From Gammaproteobacteria bacterium (GTDB lineage: Bacteria > Pseudomonadota > Gammaproteobacteria > Pseudomonadales > UBA5518): a stretch of 64,000 nucleotides of DNA. Within the stretch, counting starts at the first letter, position 1. Each line of letters begins with the position of its first letter. Shown here piece after piece: positions 1 through 9,617 of this stretch. The notes below the pieces were generated by a model, which saw nothing but the letters and a program-made list of their open reading frames with translations, did no database searches and had not been told where the DNA came from. The position numbers were made by a program, and so were the translations under genes. The stretch spans positions 372,001 to 436,000 of the forward strand of contig JADIYI010000002.1 of NCBI GenBank assembly GCA_016705365.1, read 5' to 3'.

Positions 1-370
1 TGATGTCGTCAAGCCCAACCGGGATACGCTCTATTCATCCGCTGTGATCGATCTGCACAATGGACCTGTCGTCGTGTATGTACCGGCTTTTGACAAATAC
101 TGGAACGTGCAGATGATGGACGATCGAAGCGACGTATTCGGCTACCTTGGCTCACGTACGCACGGCAAGGGCCACGCGACGGCTGCATTGCTCGTTCCCC
201 CGGGATTCACTGGCGATCGCACACGTCTGCCGATAATCGAGGCCACATCAAACAAGGTATGGCTGGTCTATCGCTTTCTCGCAACGACCGAGGAAGATCT
301 TGCCGCAGCGCGCAAGGCTCAGGACCAGCTTGAATTGATTCCGTTCGCGGACTATCTCGCCAACGAGTAA
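1..370 (+). CDS. DUF1254 domain protein, 3' part only
   Basis: The reading frame is open from base 2 at the left edge, so the gene begins outside the window. The visible part reads VVKPNRDTLYSSAVIDL followed by a beta-rich segment (GPVVVYVPAFDKYWNVQMMD). This is the typical core of DUF1254 (PF06863), with its PNRDTLYS block. The protein stops about 70 residues later at DYLANE. Many family members carry a DUF1214 domain after DUF1254; none follows here, so this is a DUF1254-only or C-terminally short member. The biochemical role of the family is not established. The 5' end and any signal peptide cannot be seen. Confidence 0.75.
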   Translation, partial: DVVKPNRDTLYSSAVIDLHNGPVVVYVPAFDKYWNVQMMDDRSDVFGYLGSRTHGKGHATAALLVPPGFTGDRTRLPIIEATSNKVWLVYRFLATTEEDLAAARKAQDQLELIPFADYLANE

Positions 371-531
371 GTCGACCGGCGCCGTATCAGGCACAGGCAG
401 GTGAATGCCGCATGCGATTGCGGCAGTTGCGGCGCCGCTGCACTTACCGACTGCATGCACTCCACTGTACTTGCCAGGCACTTGCGAAGTGCGACGGGAT
501 GCATGATTCACCGCAACTCATTCTGCTTGAT

Positions 532-608
532 TGGCGCGCCCGGAGGGAGTCGAACCCCCGACCAACGGCTTAGAAGGCCGCTGCTCTATCCAACTGAGCT
601 ACGGGCGC
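532..608 (-). tRNA. tRNA-Arg (anticodon TCT)
   Basis: Read on the minus strand, the acceptor arm GCGCCCG pairs with CGGGCGC. A D-arm with AGCTCAGTTGGATAGAGC, an anticodon loop with CTTCTAA (anticodon TCT), and a T-arm with GGTTCGACTCC follow, and CCA is encoded at the 3' end (bases 534-532). All arms are intact, so it should be functional. It points left, like the tRNA-His and tRNA-Pro genes 22.6 kb to the right, with which it is often clustered in gammaproteobacteria. Confidence 0.97.
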
Positions 609-939
609 GTGTCTTGAAACAAGCACTTTCTGCGACTTCCCGATTTCCTCGTTACAATCTGCTGGCAGTTATGCTGGCAGTTATCGAGTTGACGCAGTGA
701 CAGTATAGTGAGGCGCCATGGCCCTGTGCGAGCTTTCCCCCGACGCAGCGCGCCGCGTCAACCACCTGTACTTCAAGCCATACCCGCGGGTGGTGCCTGA
801 GCCGCTCTCGCTCACACGAGCGTGCTGATCGACTTCGAGAATCCGCTGGTGATGAATGCAGCAGGATTCTGATTCAGATCAACCACATGGCCTGACCGGG
901 CTTGTACAGTGAGAAAGCGTCCAGCATTGGAGGAGTCCG
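609..939. other. Intergenic stretch with a 12-bp tandem repeat, no clear gene
   Basis: No supportable gene lies between tRNA-Arg and the next CDS. GCTGGCAGTTAT is repeated exactly twice in tandem at 661-672 and 673-684. Two short open frames (718-829, beginning MALCELSPDAARR, and about 812-871, containing LIDFENPLVMNAAGF) look protein-like but overlap out of frame and each ends quickly. They could be decayed gene ends. I recognise no family. Confidence 0.5.
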
Positions 940-1293
940 GTGAAGTTACTCGAACGCCTGTTTGGGTCCAGATACAACAAGGACATCCCCTATACCTACC
1001 ACGCCAGCTACCGGATCTTTGAAGATCCGGAGGAGCTGACCAGAGACTGGTTCGGCGACACCTTCTGCAGCGTCTGCAACCATCTGCGGAGCATTGGCGT
1101 GCAGCCGGCCAGCGTCACCATCTACGAGTGCTATGCGGGCAGCGAAGTGGAAATGCCGAAGGCGTCGTATGCCGACGAAAAAGGCGAGTGGATGGTCCAG
1201 GAGAGCCTGTGTGAAGCCCATGTCCGGTACGGCTCGCCAGGCGCCTTCGAAGACTGCAAGTTCAGCGATCGCGATAAAACCAAGGTGATCTGA
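940..1293 (+). CDS. Small cytoplasmic-looking protein of unknown function
   Basis: A 117-residue protein with a GTG start placed by a strong GGAGGAG 5 bases upstream (929-935). There is no signal peptide or membrane segment. It carries a CSVC motif (residues 43-46), further cysteines near residues 64, 93 and 108, and many aromatic and acidic residues, so a metal or zinc-binding fold is possible. I do not recognise the family. It stands alone between tRNA-Arg and the sulfatase gene. Codon use resembles the neighbours, which together with the ribosome site supports a real gene. Confidence 0.7.
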   Translation: MKLLERLFGSRYNKDIPYTYHASYRIFEDPEELTRDWFGDTFCSVCNHLRSIGVQPASVTIYECYAGSEVEMPKASYADEKGEWMVQESLCEAHVRYGSPGAFEDCKFSDRDKTKVI

Positions 1294-1495
1294 GGATCTG
1301 CCACAGGCAGTTTACATTTGCGGTGCGTCAGGGGTGCCGAGATCGCCTATCAGGTTGACGACCTCTTTCGATACCTGGCCGGCATGGCCAGTCCACACAG
1401 CGGTACGCTCGACTGTCGCACGTGCGGGAGCCGGCGCACAACGCCGGCTGCATATATAATCGAGTTTCAAGCGGAAAAAATGCAAAGGATTCACC

Positions 1496-3145
1496 GTGCG
1501 TAGATTCACATTTCGCCGGCATTACCGGCGCATTCTGTGCGCACTCCTGTTAGCCCTGCCGGCTGTGTGCAATGCCGCAGCCACGGCTGCGCGCCCCAAT
1601 ATACTGTTGATCGTGGCCGACGATATGGGCTTTTCCGATGTCGGTGCTTTCGGTGGCGAAATCGCCACACCCCACATTGACCGGTTGGCCGCCGACGGTC
1701 TGCGCATGACCGGCTTCCACGTGGCAGCCACCTGTTCCCCCACGCGCGCCATGTTGATGACCGGGGTGGATCACCATCGCGCGGGTCTGGCCAACATGCA
1801 GGAGCTGATTACTCCTGCGCAGCAGGGCCATCCCGGCTATCTCGGGCATCTCGACCTCAATGTGCCGACGGTCGCCGAGCGCCTGCGCACGGCGGGTTAT
1901 CACACCATCATGAGTGGCAAGTGGCACCTGGGTGTCGAGCCGGCGTTCGATCCGGCAAGCCGGGGATTCGAGGAGGTGTTCGCGCTGCTCGAGGCCGGTC
2001 ACAACCATTTCGGCAAACCAAACCTGCCGCCGTCCTCACTCGGCGGTGCACACTATACGGAGAACGGCCAGTCAGTAGCGATACCCGATGACTTTTACTC
2101 ATCGGATTATTTCACTGACAAGCTGCTCGGATACCTGTCCCGGCCCACGGACAAGCCGTTCTTCGCCTACCTTCCTTTCAGCGCACCGCACTGGCCCCTG
2201 CAGGCACCAAAGGAAAGCATCGCGCACTACCAGGGACGCTACGATGCCGGCTGGGATGTCCTGCGGCGTGAACGGCTGGAACGCCAGAAGGCCCTGGGTA
2301 TCCTGCCCGCTGATATCAACCTGGAGCCACCGGCAACCCAGCGGAAATGGGAGAGTTTCAGCAAGCCTGAACAACAAGGTTATGCGCGGAAAATGGAAAT
2401 TTACGCGGCGATGGTCGAGCGCATGGACTGGAACATCGGTCGCGTCATCGACCAGCTCGGCAAGTCAGGCCAGTTGGACAACACCGTGGTGATCTTCATG
2501 TCCGACAACGGGGCCGCCGGCGACACGCTGTCGAGCCTTGCCGAAAAGGTGCCCGGCTTCCCTCCCATCGACGAAGGCCGGCCAGAGGACTGGGGTGGGG
2601 TCGACTCCATGCTCTCCTATGGCCCGAGCTGGGCGCAGACTGGCACGGCACCGCACCGCTTGTATAAATCCGTGATCACCGAGGGTGGCCTGCTGAGCCC
2701 GCTCATCCTCCGCTACCCCGGATTTGCGCGCCAGGGCAGCATCGAAAAGCGCTTTGCCACTGCACTGGATATCGTCCCTACCCTATTGTCACTGGCAGGC
2801 GTGGAGCAGACCAAAGAACCCGAGGCCTTCGGCGGCCGTTCCCTGTTGCCCTACTTGATGCGCCAATCCGATACCGTCCATGATGCCGATGAGGTTTTCG
2901 GCTGGGAGCTGTTTGGCCAGCGTGCCATTCGTCGCGGCGACTGGAAGCTCGTCTTTGTGAGTCAGCCCAACGGCTCCGGCGAGTGGGCGTTGTATGATCT
3001 GGCACGTGATCCCGGTGAAACACACGATTTGTCTACCCAACATCCCGAAATTTTTCGGTCGCTGGAAGCGGGCTGGCAGGATTACCAGCGCACCATGGGG
3101 ATCATCCTGCAGGAGCAGGTCGTCAGCCCCTGGACCGCACTCTGA
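1496..3145 (+). CDS. Secreted sulfatase (arylsulfatase family)
   Basis: This 549-residue type I sulfatase hydrolyses sulfate esters. An N-terminal signal peptide (basic RRFTFRRHYRR, then a hydrophobic run ending CNA) sends it to the periplasm or outside. The metal-binding start of the fold is NILLIVADDMG (35-45). The catalytic signature CSPTR begins at Cys80, which must be oxidised to formylglycine by a separate maturase not seen in this window. The later GKWHLG block binds sulfate and metal. The start is GTG; an ATG at 1480 is in another frame. A TATAAT-like box lies at 1455-1460 behind a GC-rich hairpin. Substrate is unknown. The next gene is an exported amidase, so both may act on extracellular substrates. 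Confidence 0.9.
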   Translation: MRRFTFRRHYRRILCALLLALPAVCNAAATAARPNILLIVADDMGFSDVGAFGGEIATPHIDRLAADGLRMTGFHVAATCSPTRAMLMTGVDHHRAGLANMQELITPAQQGHPGYLGHLDLNVPTVAERLRTAGYHTIMSGKWHLGVEPAFDPASRGFEEVFALLEAGHNHFGKPNLPPSSLGGAHYTENGQSVAIPDDFYSSDYFTDKLLGYLSRPTDKPFFAYLPFSAPHWPLQAPKESIAHYQGRYDAGWDVLRRERLERQKALGILPADINLEPPATQRKWESFSKPEQQGYARKMEIYAAMVERMDWNIGRVIDQLGKSGQLDNTVVIFMSDNGAAGDTLSSLAEKVPGFPPIDEGRPEDWGGVDSMLSYGPSWAQTGTAPHRLYKSVITEGGLLSPLILRYPGFARQGSIEKRFATALDIVPTLLSLAGVEQTKEPEAFGGRSLLPYLMRQSDTVHDADEVFGWELFGQRAIRRGDWKLVFVSQPNGSGEWALYDLARDPGETHDLSTQHPEIFRSLEAGWQDYQRTMGIILQEQVVSPWTAL

Positions 3146-3283
3146 TACGTAACGATGTATCGTGGGCACCGGGTTGTGGTATCACTCGATGGAACCGCTC
3201 CCCGGACGCCCGCTGGAATCGCGTCAGCGCGCTGCTCGAGTCGCGCGAACGACGCTCACGCTCAACCTGAAACGGAGTCTCGT

Positions 3284-4846
3284 ATGTCAGAACTGTCACA
3301 TGAACCACCGGCAGACAACAAATGCGCCGACGATGAGCGCCGCCGCTTCCTCCAGACTACGGCGAGTGCGGCGGCCGTCGCGCTCCTCGGCGGGGTTGCC
3401 CGCGGCGCGCAGGCGGCACCCCTGGCTTTCGCCGACTACGCCCGCCATGACGCCACCGGGCTCGCCGAACTCGTGCGCAAGCGCGAAGTCAGTGCCGCCG
3501 AAGTGCTGGAAGCCGCGATCGCACGTGCCGAGGCCGTGAATCCGGCATTGAATGCCGTGGTGCTGAAACACTACGAGCTCGCGCGCGAAGCGGTACGGGC
3601 CGGTCTGCCCGCCGGGCCGCTTGCCGGTGTACCAATGCTGCTGAAGGATCTGGGCCTGCAACTGCGTGGTACGGTGACCAGCAATGGCTCGGTCTTTTTC
3701 CGCGACGCGGTCGCCGATTATGACAGCACGTTCGTCAGCCGCTACCGGGCCGCCGGCCTCGTGATTTTCGGCAAGAGCGCGAGTCCCGAACTCGGTCAGA
3801 CGGCCACGACGGAATCAAAGCTCTGGGGCTTGACGCGCAACCCCTGGAATCGGGACTACAGCGCGGGAGGTTCCTCGGGCGGGGCCGCAGCGGCGGTAGC
3901 CGCCGGCATCCTGCCCGCAGCGCACGCCAGCGACGGTGGCGGCTCGATCCGCATTCCCTCGGCCAACTGTGGGCTCTTCGGGCTGAAGCCCAGCCGCGGG
4001 CGGGTGCCTTTCGGCCCGAAATCAATCGAGAACTGGATGGGTCTCTCGACGATGCATGCGATCACGCGCACGGTACGTGACTCTGCGGTACTTCTCGACA
4101 TCGCGCAGGGACCCGAGCCCGGCAGCCGCGTCGTGCCCCTGCAACCGGAGCCATCGTACGCGGCGCAGCTCGGTGGCGCGCCGAAGCGTCTGCGCATCGC
4201 ACTCTGGGAAACGAATCCCTTCGGGCGGCCGGTGCACGAGGACTGCAAGGCAGCACTTGCGCACGCGGCGAAACTCTGCGAGTCGCTCGGCCATCACGTC
4301 GAGCCGGCTGCGCCTGAACTGCCGGTGATGGAGGCATTCACCGCGCTCGGCACCATGGTCGGCACGGGTGTGCTGGTGACGATCCGGGACCGTGAGAAGG
4401 TGCTTGGGCGCGCCGTGACCGAGCAGGACCTGGAGCAAGTAACCTGGCACAATATCCAGGAAGCCACAAAATACGATGCCGAGCGCCTCTACCGTGCGCG
4501 TACGACCTTCGATCGCGTCGGGCGCATCCTGGACGAGTTCCTGACACGCTACGACGTGCTGCTGTCGCCGGTCATGCCGATACCGCCGCCGAAGCTCGGC
4601 GAACTGTCGCTGGATCAGCCTTACGAGCGCTTCATGCAGGTCGCGGCCGATGCCAGCCCCTTCACGTCACCCTACAATATCAGCGGTCATCCGGCGATGT
4701 CGGTACCCTTGTTCTGGAATACCCAGGGTCTGCCGATCGGCTCGCAGTTCGCCGCGCGCTTTGGCGACGAGCTCACGCTGCTGAAGCTCGCTGCGCAGCT
4801 CGAAGTGGCCGCACCCTGGGCGGAGCGTCGCCCGCCCATCGCCTGA
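3284..4846 (+). CDS. Tat-exported amidase (amidase signature family)
   Basis: The chosen ATG at 3284 (520 aa, GGAG upstream at 3272) gives a twin-arginine signal peptide: RRRFLQ followed by an alanine-rich hydrophobic run to AQA. The open frame extends upstream to 3155 but without signal-like sequence. The mature part is a full amidase signature enzyme. It has the catalytic Lys in MLLKDLG, the GGSSGGAAAAVAAG signature with the cis-Ser, and the nucleophile Ser in the following DGGGSIRIPS block. The family hydrolyses amides with a Ser-cisSer-Lys triad. Export in folded form is inferred from the Tat motif. The substrate is not predictable. Confidence 0.9.
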   Translation: MSELSHEPPADNKCADDERRRFLQTTASAAAVALLGGVARGAQAAPLAFADYARHDATGLAELVRKREVSAAEVLEAAIARAEAVNPALNAVVLKHYELAREAVRAGLPAGPLAGVPMLLKDLGLQLRGTVTSNGSVFFRDAVADYDSTFVSRYRAAGLVIFGKSASPELGQTATTESKLWGLTRNPWNRDYSAGGSSGGAAAAVAAGILPAAHASDGGGSIRIPSANCGLFGLKPSRGRVPFGPKSIENWMGLSTMHAITRTVRDSAVLLDIAQGPEPGSRVVPLQPEPSYAAQLGGAPKRLRIALWETNPFGRPVHEDCKAALAHAAKLCESLGHHVEPAAPELPVMEAFTALGTMVGTGVLVTIRDREKVLGRAVTEQDLEQVTWHNIQEATKYDAERLYRARTTFDRVGRILDEFLTRYDVLLSPVMPIPPPKLGELSLDQPYERFMQVAADASPFTSPYNISGHPAMSVPLFWNTQGLPIGSQFAARFGDELTLLKLAAQLEVAAPWAERRPPIA

Positions 4847-4871
4847 TCGATCACGCGGATTGTTGAACGCT

Positions 4872-4890
4872 ATCCCGGCAACGCCGGGAT
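4872..4890 (+). terminator. Hairpin behind the amidase gene
   Basis: A perfect 8-bp inverted repeat (ATCCCGGC / GCCGGGAT) with a 3-base loop lies 25 bases after the amidase stop. The following bases (TTGTCGAATGATTT) are only moderately T-rich, so this is a weak intrinsic terminator or an RNA-protecting hairpin. Confidence 0.5.
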
Positions 4891-5333
4891 TTGTCGAATG
4901 ATTTATCCCGAACAGGTACGGGGTATTCGAGAAAACTCTGGAGCGCGCTCGATCAACTCCCCGGTGTTTGCACGCAACCGCTCCTTGCGTGCGGACCAGC
5001 CGATCTCGAGTCCGTAGAGACTCGCGATGCCGATGCCACTCGCTGTCGACCCCGAGAGAATGGCAGACGGCGCCCATCCTCCTGCAAATCGCCCATTGTG
5101 TCAGCGCCCGGCGGCACGGAAGAGCAGTTGCTATACTTCATCGCGACCTGCGGCAACGGCCGGACGCGAACCGGTTCTGCCGCATGAATCCACCCATCGT
5201 ACGAAGCACCGGACTGCGGCAACCACGTTCGGCGCGCACATTGCGGCACGCCGCCGGGGAGATTTCCTGAATCGGTCACTCGAAGGGTATCCGATGGATG
5301 ATGAAGCTGGAATGTGCGAATAGGGAAACGGCC
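4891..5333. other. 443-bp intergenic region, nothing recognised
   Basis: No credible gene was found on either strand. Short open frames here have no ribosome sites or family resemblance. The region presumably holds the promoter of the glycosyltransferase gene, but I see no convincing -35/-10 pair. Confidence 0.5.
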
Positions 5334-6461
5334 ATGATCGTGCAGATCCTGATCGGTTTTCAGGATGTCGGGGCAGTCGCAAATCGCGCTCGACATGAAG
5401 TCGAAGCACTGCTGCAGGCGGGGAACAACGTGACCGTGATTTCGGACGCGCACTCCACTGACCCGCTTGCGCTGCGGTTTCCCGATCGGTTCGGGCTGGT
5501 CAACATCTGGCCCCGGGCGCTGCGTGGACTGCGTTACCGGCTGCCAGGCGAACCGTTGTATGCCAAGCTCGCATCCCGGGCGCTGTCCAGGCTCGTCGCG
5601 CAACACAACGTAGGACTGGTGGTTTGCCACAAGGCTTCGCTTCTGCGTGCCGCGTGTCGTGTCACTGCCGCTCACGGAATTCCCGCGACATTCGTCATCC
5701 ATGGCCTCGCGCAGGAGCAATCCACGATGGGCGTCTACCGCGATGATGCGTTGACGCTGCGCTTCTATCGCGCGGCGGAGCGCTGTGTTTTTCGGCAACC
5801 CGTGCGATGTGTCCCGGTATCGCGCTATCTGGAACGACTGCTGCTCGCGCAGGACGTCACCCCGAACCGGATCACGGTTGTCCACAATCCAATTGATACC
5901 GGGCGCTTTGTGCCCGCGCCGACGGAAGAAAAAAAGATAGACATCCTGTATGTCGGTCGACTCTCCATCGAGAAAGGCCTGCGTACATTGCTCGATGCCC
6001 TGCGCTTGCAGACGCGCCCGCTGGAAGTGGTGATAGCAGGCGACGGACCGCTGCGCAAACGGCTGCAGGCAGAGTGCGGATCACGGGTGCGGTTTGCCAG
6101 ATGGGTCGCGAACGATCGATTGCCGCAACTGATCCGCCAGGCCAGGGTCGTCGTGGTGCCGTCCCTGTTCGAGCCGCAGGGCGTGGTCGTTCTGGAAGCG
6201 ATGGCCTGTGGAGTTCCCGTTATCGGCTCCGATACCGGTGGCATACCCGAAATGATCGAGGACGGTGCAACCGGCTGGCTGGTACCACCAAACGATCCGG
6301 CCGCCCTGGCGCAGGCCATGAATACCGCGTTGAGTGACGAAACCCGGCGCCAGCAAATGGGCGTTGCGGCCAACCGGTCTGCACAGGCATTTGCGCTGGC
6401 GGATTTTTCCTCCCGCGTCGTGCAACTGTATGCCGCTTCGACACCGTTCGCTGCCAGCTAA
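5334..6461 (+). CDS. Family 4 glycosyltransferase (GT-B fold)
   Basis: The ATG at 5334 (375 aa, AGGGAAA just upstream) opens directly into the first Rossmann strand (MIVQILIGFQDVG). The C-terminal half is typical GT4: IDILYVGRLSIEKG, VIAGDGPLRKRL, then the E-x7-E motif in EPQGVVVLEAMACG and the nucleotide-sugar binding GSDTGGIPEMI block. Such enzymes transfer a sugar from an activated donor, usually to a lipid or polysaccharide acceptor, at the cytoplasmic face. No wzx/wzy or other polysaccharide genes are adjacent, so the acceptor is unknown. Confidence 0.88.
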   Translation: MIVQILIGFQDVGAVANRARHEVEALLQAGNNVTVISDAHSTDPLALRFPDRFGLVNIWPRALRGLRYRLPGEPLYAKLASRALSRLVAQHNVGLVVCHKASLLRAACRVTAAHGIPATFVIHGLAQEQSTMGVYRDDALTLRFYRAAERCVFRQPVRCVPVSRYLERLLLAQDVTPNRITVVHNPIDTGRFVPAPTEEKKIDILYVGRLSIEKGLRTLLDALRLQTRPLEVVIAGDGPLRKRLQAECGSRVRFARWVANDRLPQLIRQARVVVVPSLFEPQGVVVLEAMACGVPVIGSDTGGIPEMIEDGATGWLVPPNDPAALAQAMNTALSDETRRQQMGVAANRSAQAFALADFSSRVVQLYAASTPFAAS

Positions 6462-6664
6462 CGTCCGCGCGCGATTTACACGCTGTCGCCGTGGCAGTGG
6501 CGCGCGCCAGCAAGGTTGAGATGCTATTCTTTCCAGCCGAGGCGAATGACGATCGAACGGCTATTACCGTGCCAGCCGGATTTTACCCGCGTGGGCTTGG
6601 GTAACGGGAATCGCGCCACGAATTGAGCGTTGCGGCTGGGCCGCCACTCGGCACGACAACCTGC

Positions 6665-8620
6665 ATGGAGATCCGGGGATTGCGCTCGACCACAATGGCT
6701 GCACTGCGTCACCTCATCGCCATCGCATTTGTGCTGACCAGCGGACTGCTTGTACTCGGCATTTCAATCGACAGATTGTCGAAGCGGGAGGCGGCTCTGC
6801 TGCTGCTCCTGGCGGCCGGATACGGGTTGTTCATCGCGCTGGATCGCGCGCGTCGGATCTTTTTCGCACCCGCAACGCCGCCAGGTGCCGCGATATGCAT
6901 TGCGCTGGCTGTTTACGCGATGCTTTCCTTGCCGTTCTTTTTCATCGCTGAATCCAGTGCCGCTCCTTCGTTGCTGACAAGCGGCATTGCTGCCACGCTC
7001 TACATGCTGCTGCTCGATGTCCTGGCCAGGAGATGGCGCACAACCTGCCTCGCCATCGGCGCATTATCCCTTCTTGCATTGATCGCCCTGGGAGACAGCA
7101 GGGATCTCCTGACAATCGGCAACGAGGGCAAGACCGCCCAGCTCGCCAAATCACGCAATCTGTCAACGGCGCTTTACAAGGTGAAGCTGACCCGGTTCAG
7201 CAATATCGTGCAGGCACCCCGATTTGCCGCTCCTGGAGGCATCGACAACGAAGTCCGCCGTGGTGGAGCACTCACAGCGATCGGCGACCGTTACCTGCTG
7301 GCGACCGGTGACGGCAGAATTTTTGTTTTTGACTGGACGAGTTCCATGGAACGCCTGGACATGACCAGGCTCGACCTCAGGGTCCCGGTCAATACCGAGG
7401 AATTCATTGCAGCGATCGGCGACTCCGTCGACAGGTCCACGTTTCGTGTTGCCGATGTCCTGGCGCAGCAGGTGGGCAACAAGACGCGCCTCTTCGCCTC
7501 CTACCACGTATGGAACAGCGCGGACAAATGTTCAACCATGCGCGTGTCCTATGTCGAGGGCCGTACGGAGACGTTCAGCCAACCAGCAACGACTTTCGAA
7601 TGGAAGGATGTTTTCGAGACCACGCCCTGTCTGCCACTCAAGGACCGCGTTTCCCCGTTTGGCGGCATCCAGAACGGCGGGCGGATGGCACTCATCGACG
7701 ACAACACATTGCTGCTCACGTTTGGTGATCATCAGTTCGATGGCTACTACGCCGAACCCGCCCTGCCGCTGAAAATGGACAACTCGTACGGCAAGACCAT
7801 AAAGATATCCATCGACAGCGGCAAGAGCGAGATCTTCTCATCGGGTCATCGCAATCCGGAGGGCCTCTTCGTCGATTCGGGGGGCACGATCTGGTCGACG
7901 GAGCACGGCCCCAATGGCGGGGATGAATTGAACATCATCGTGGCCAATGGCGACTATGGCTGGCCGAGCGTTACATATGGCAGGGCCTACGACAGGACCG
8001 ACTGGCCACCGAGCAGGACACCCGGTCGCCACGACGGTTACATTCTTCCGGTTTTTTCGTGGGTTCCGTCCATCGGCGTTTCGAATCTGGTGCGCAGCAA
8101 CGGTCGCGCATTCGCGCTTTGGCAGGATGATCTGCTGGTGAGCTCGCTGGCAAACAACAGCATCTGGCGCCTGCGTTATGCCGAACAGCGAGTGGTTTAT
8201 TTTGAAACCATTCCGGTCGGATGCCGGATACGCGATATTTTGCAGACCCGGGACGGCGCCTTGCTGCTTTGGTGTGATCAGTCACGGGCCATTGTCGCGC
8301 TGACACCCACCGATCCGGCCAGCGAAGGCGAGCGATTGATCGCCCGGTGCGAGGGTTGCCATTACCTGGGTGACGACCCGACGCAGCGCGGTGTCGCCCC
8401 CGCTCTGCGTGGCATCGGCAAGCGCAAGATTGCCTCACTGCCCGGCTTCCAATACTCTGCCGCACTCGGCAGGCTGCGCGATCAACGCTGGACAGCATCG
8501 CAACTGGATGCGTTCCTGCGCTCGCCGCGTGAATTCGCACCGGGCACGGCCATGGACGCCCTGGGGATCCAGGACGAAAAAGAGCGTGCTGCGCTGGTCG
8601 GGTACCTGATGGACCTATGA
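6665..8620 (+). CDS. Membrane-anchored PQQ sugar dehydrogenase fused to cytochrome c
   Basis: Three parts are visible. Residues 10-150 hold four or five hydrophobic helices. Residues of about 180-550 form a glucose/sorbosone dehydrogenase-type beta-propeller with GHRNPEGLF and a TEHGPNGGDELN block, which binds PQQ and Ca2+ in that family. Residues of about 560-651 form a monohaem cytochrome c with CEGCH and a likely Met ligand in GTAMDALG. A periplasmic sugar or alcohol oxidase that hands electrons to its own haem and then to the respiratory chain is inferred. The start is uncertain: TTG 6623, ATG 6665 and ATG 6695 are in frame and none has a good ribosome site. Confidence 0.82.
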   Translation: MEIRGLRSTTMAALRHLIAIAFVLTSGLLVLGISIDRLSKREAALLLLLAAGYGLFIALDRARRIFFAPATPPGAAICIALAVYAMLSLPFFFIAESSAAPSLLTSGIAATLYMLLLDVLARRWRTTCLAIGALSLLALIALGDSRDLLTIGNEGKTAQLAKSRNLSTALYKVKLTRFSNIVQAPRFAAPGGIDNEVRRGGALTAIGDRYLLATGDGRIFVFDWTSSMERLDMTRLDLRVPVNTEEFIAAIGDSVDRSTFRVADVLAQQVGNKTRLFASYHVWNSADKCSTMRVSYVEGRTETFSQPATTFEWKDVFETTPCLPLKDRVSPFGGIQNGGRMALIDDNTLLLTFGDHQFDGYYAEPALPLKMDNSYGKTIKISIDSGKSEIFSSGHRNPEGLFVDSGGTIWSTEHGPNGGDELNIIVANGDYGWPSVTYGRAYDRTDWPPSRTPGRHDGYILPVFSWVPSIGVSNLVRSNGRAFALWQDDLLVSSLANNSIWRLRYAEQRVVYFETIPVGCRIRDILQTRDGALLLWCDQSRAIVALTPTDPASEGERLIARCEGCHYLGDDPTQRGVAPALRGIGKRKIASLPGFQYSAALGRLRDQRWTASQLDAFLRSPREFAPGTAMDALGIQDEKERAALVGYLMDL

Positions 8621-8738
8621 GAACCTGCATGCCAGCTGGGCAAATTTCGCATGGCGCGGGCGGGTGTTTCTGGATGATATCCAAGGTTTCCGCTCAGGCA
8701 GCGATATCGATTCAACCATTTCCGGAAATATCGAACTC

Positions 8739-9617
8739 ATGAAACACAGCCATCGCGGCGCCTTCCCTCGTCTGCTGGCGTTGTGTTTGATGCGCGCCCT
8801 GTTCGGCATCTCGATGGCCAGCGCGGCACCGGGAGGCGATGACGGACTGGTCGCACGATGGCAATTCGGGGAAGGCTCGGGCAACGCGGTGGCAGATTCG
8901 TCCGGCAACCATAACGACGGGGTGATCGTCGGCGCCGATCCGCAGCACTCGCCGTGGGGCTCGGGTGAATTTGCCGGGTCCGTATCCCTCAGCGGCGGCA
9001 GGGATCAGCACATCAGGATCCCCGCATCGCCCTCCCTTGACGGCAGCGGACTGAAAAAGCACATTACGGTCATTGCGCATATCTATCCACGATCGCTGTG
9101 GGCGCCCAAGCGGGCCTGGGCATTCTGGGAATCCGCGCCCGCAAAATCCGGGTATATTGCGATCGTTCAACGCCAGTGGCGAGAAACGATCCATCCCGAC
9201 CTGTTCTATCTCGGTTTTGGTCCCAAGAAGAATGTCCTCAACTACAAATGGCACGTTGGCGTGACGGACGATGATGATGCGAGCCTGTATCGTCTGCCGC
9301 AGGAACAGCAAGCGCCGCCCGTGGAGCAATGGACATGCCTGGCCGGCACCTATGACGGGGATACCGGCATCATGGCGTTGTATGTCAACGGCGAGCTCCT
9401 CGGCACCCGCGAAACGAGCCCGGGCGAGATTCGTCTGGATCCTGAAAGCATGAGTCGTCCCCTGATTATCGGGGCCGAGCTGAACGGATCCGACATCAAT
9501 GACAGCGTGGGCGAGTTCGACGGATATATCGACGAGGTTCGTATCTATGACCGCACTCTTGCGGCCAAAGAAATCAAGACGCTGGCCGAAGAGGCCCATC
9601 GGCGCGAGTTACAATGA
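8739..9617 (+). CDS. Secreted LamG/concanavalin-fold protein
   Basis: A 292-residue protein with a signal peptide (KHSHRGAFPRLLALCLMRALF, cleavage near ASAAP), then a single LamG-like jelly roll: LVARWQFGEGSGNAVADSSG at its start, GTYDGDTGIMALYVNGE in the middle, and GYIDEVRIYDRTL near the end. The fold usually binds carbohydrates or acts as an adhesive module. No catalytic domain is attached. It follows the PQQ dehydrogenase by 118 bases in the same direction and may be cotranscribed with it. The open frame extends upstream to 8664, but the ATG at 8739 gives the clean signal peptide. Confidence 0.8.
   Translation: MKHSHRGAFPRLLALCLMRALFGISMASAAPGGDDGLVARWQFGEGSGNAVADSSGNHNDGVIVGADPQHSPWGSGEFAGSVSLSGGRDQHIRIPASPSLDGSGLKKHITVIAHIYPRSLWAPKRAWAFWESAPAKSGYIAIVQRQWRETIHPDLFYLGFGPKKNVLNYKWHVGVTDDDDASLYRLPQEQQAPPVEQWTCLAGTYDGDTGIMALYVNGELLGTRETSPGEIRLDPESMSRPLIIGAELNGSDINDSVGEFDGYIDEVRIYDRTLAAKEIKTLAEEAHRRELQ

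Noticed and set aside
532..608. tRNA-Arg as an attachment site of an integrated element
   Set aside because: I found no integrase gene and no duplicated tRNA 3' end in the window, so integration at this tRNA is not supported directly.
4953..5885. A 310-codon leftward frame across the intergenic region and the glycosyltransferase start
   Set aside because: It has no ribosome site and no family resemblance, and it overlaps a well-supported GT4 gene.
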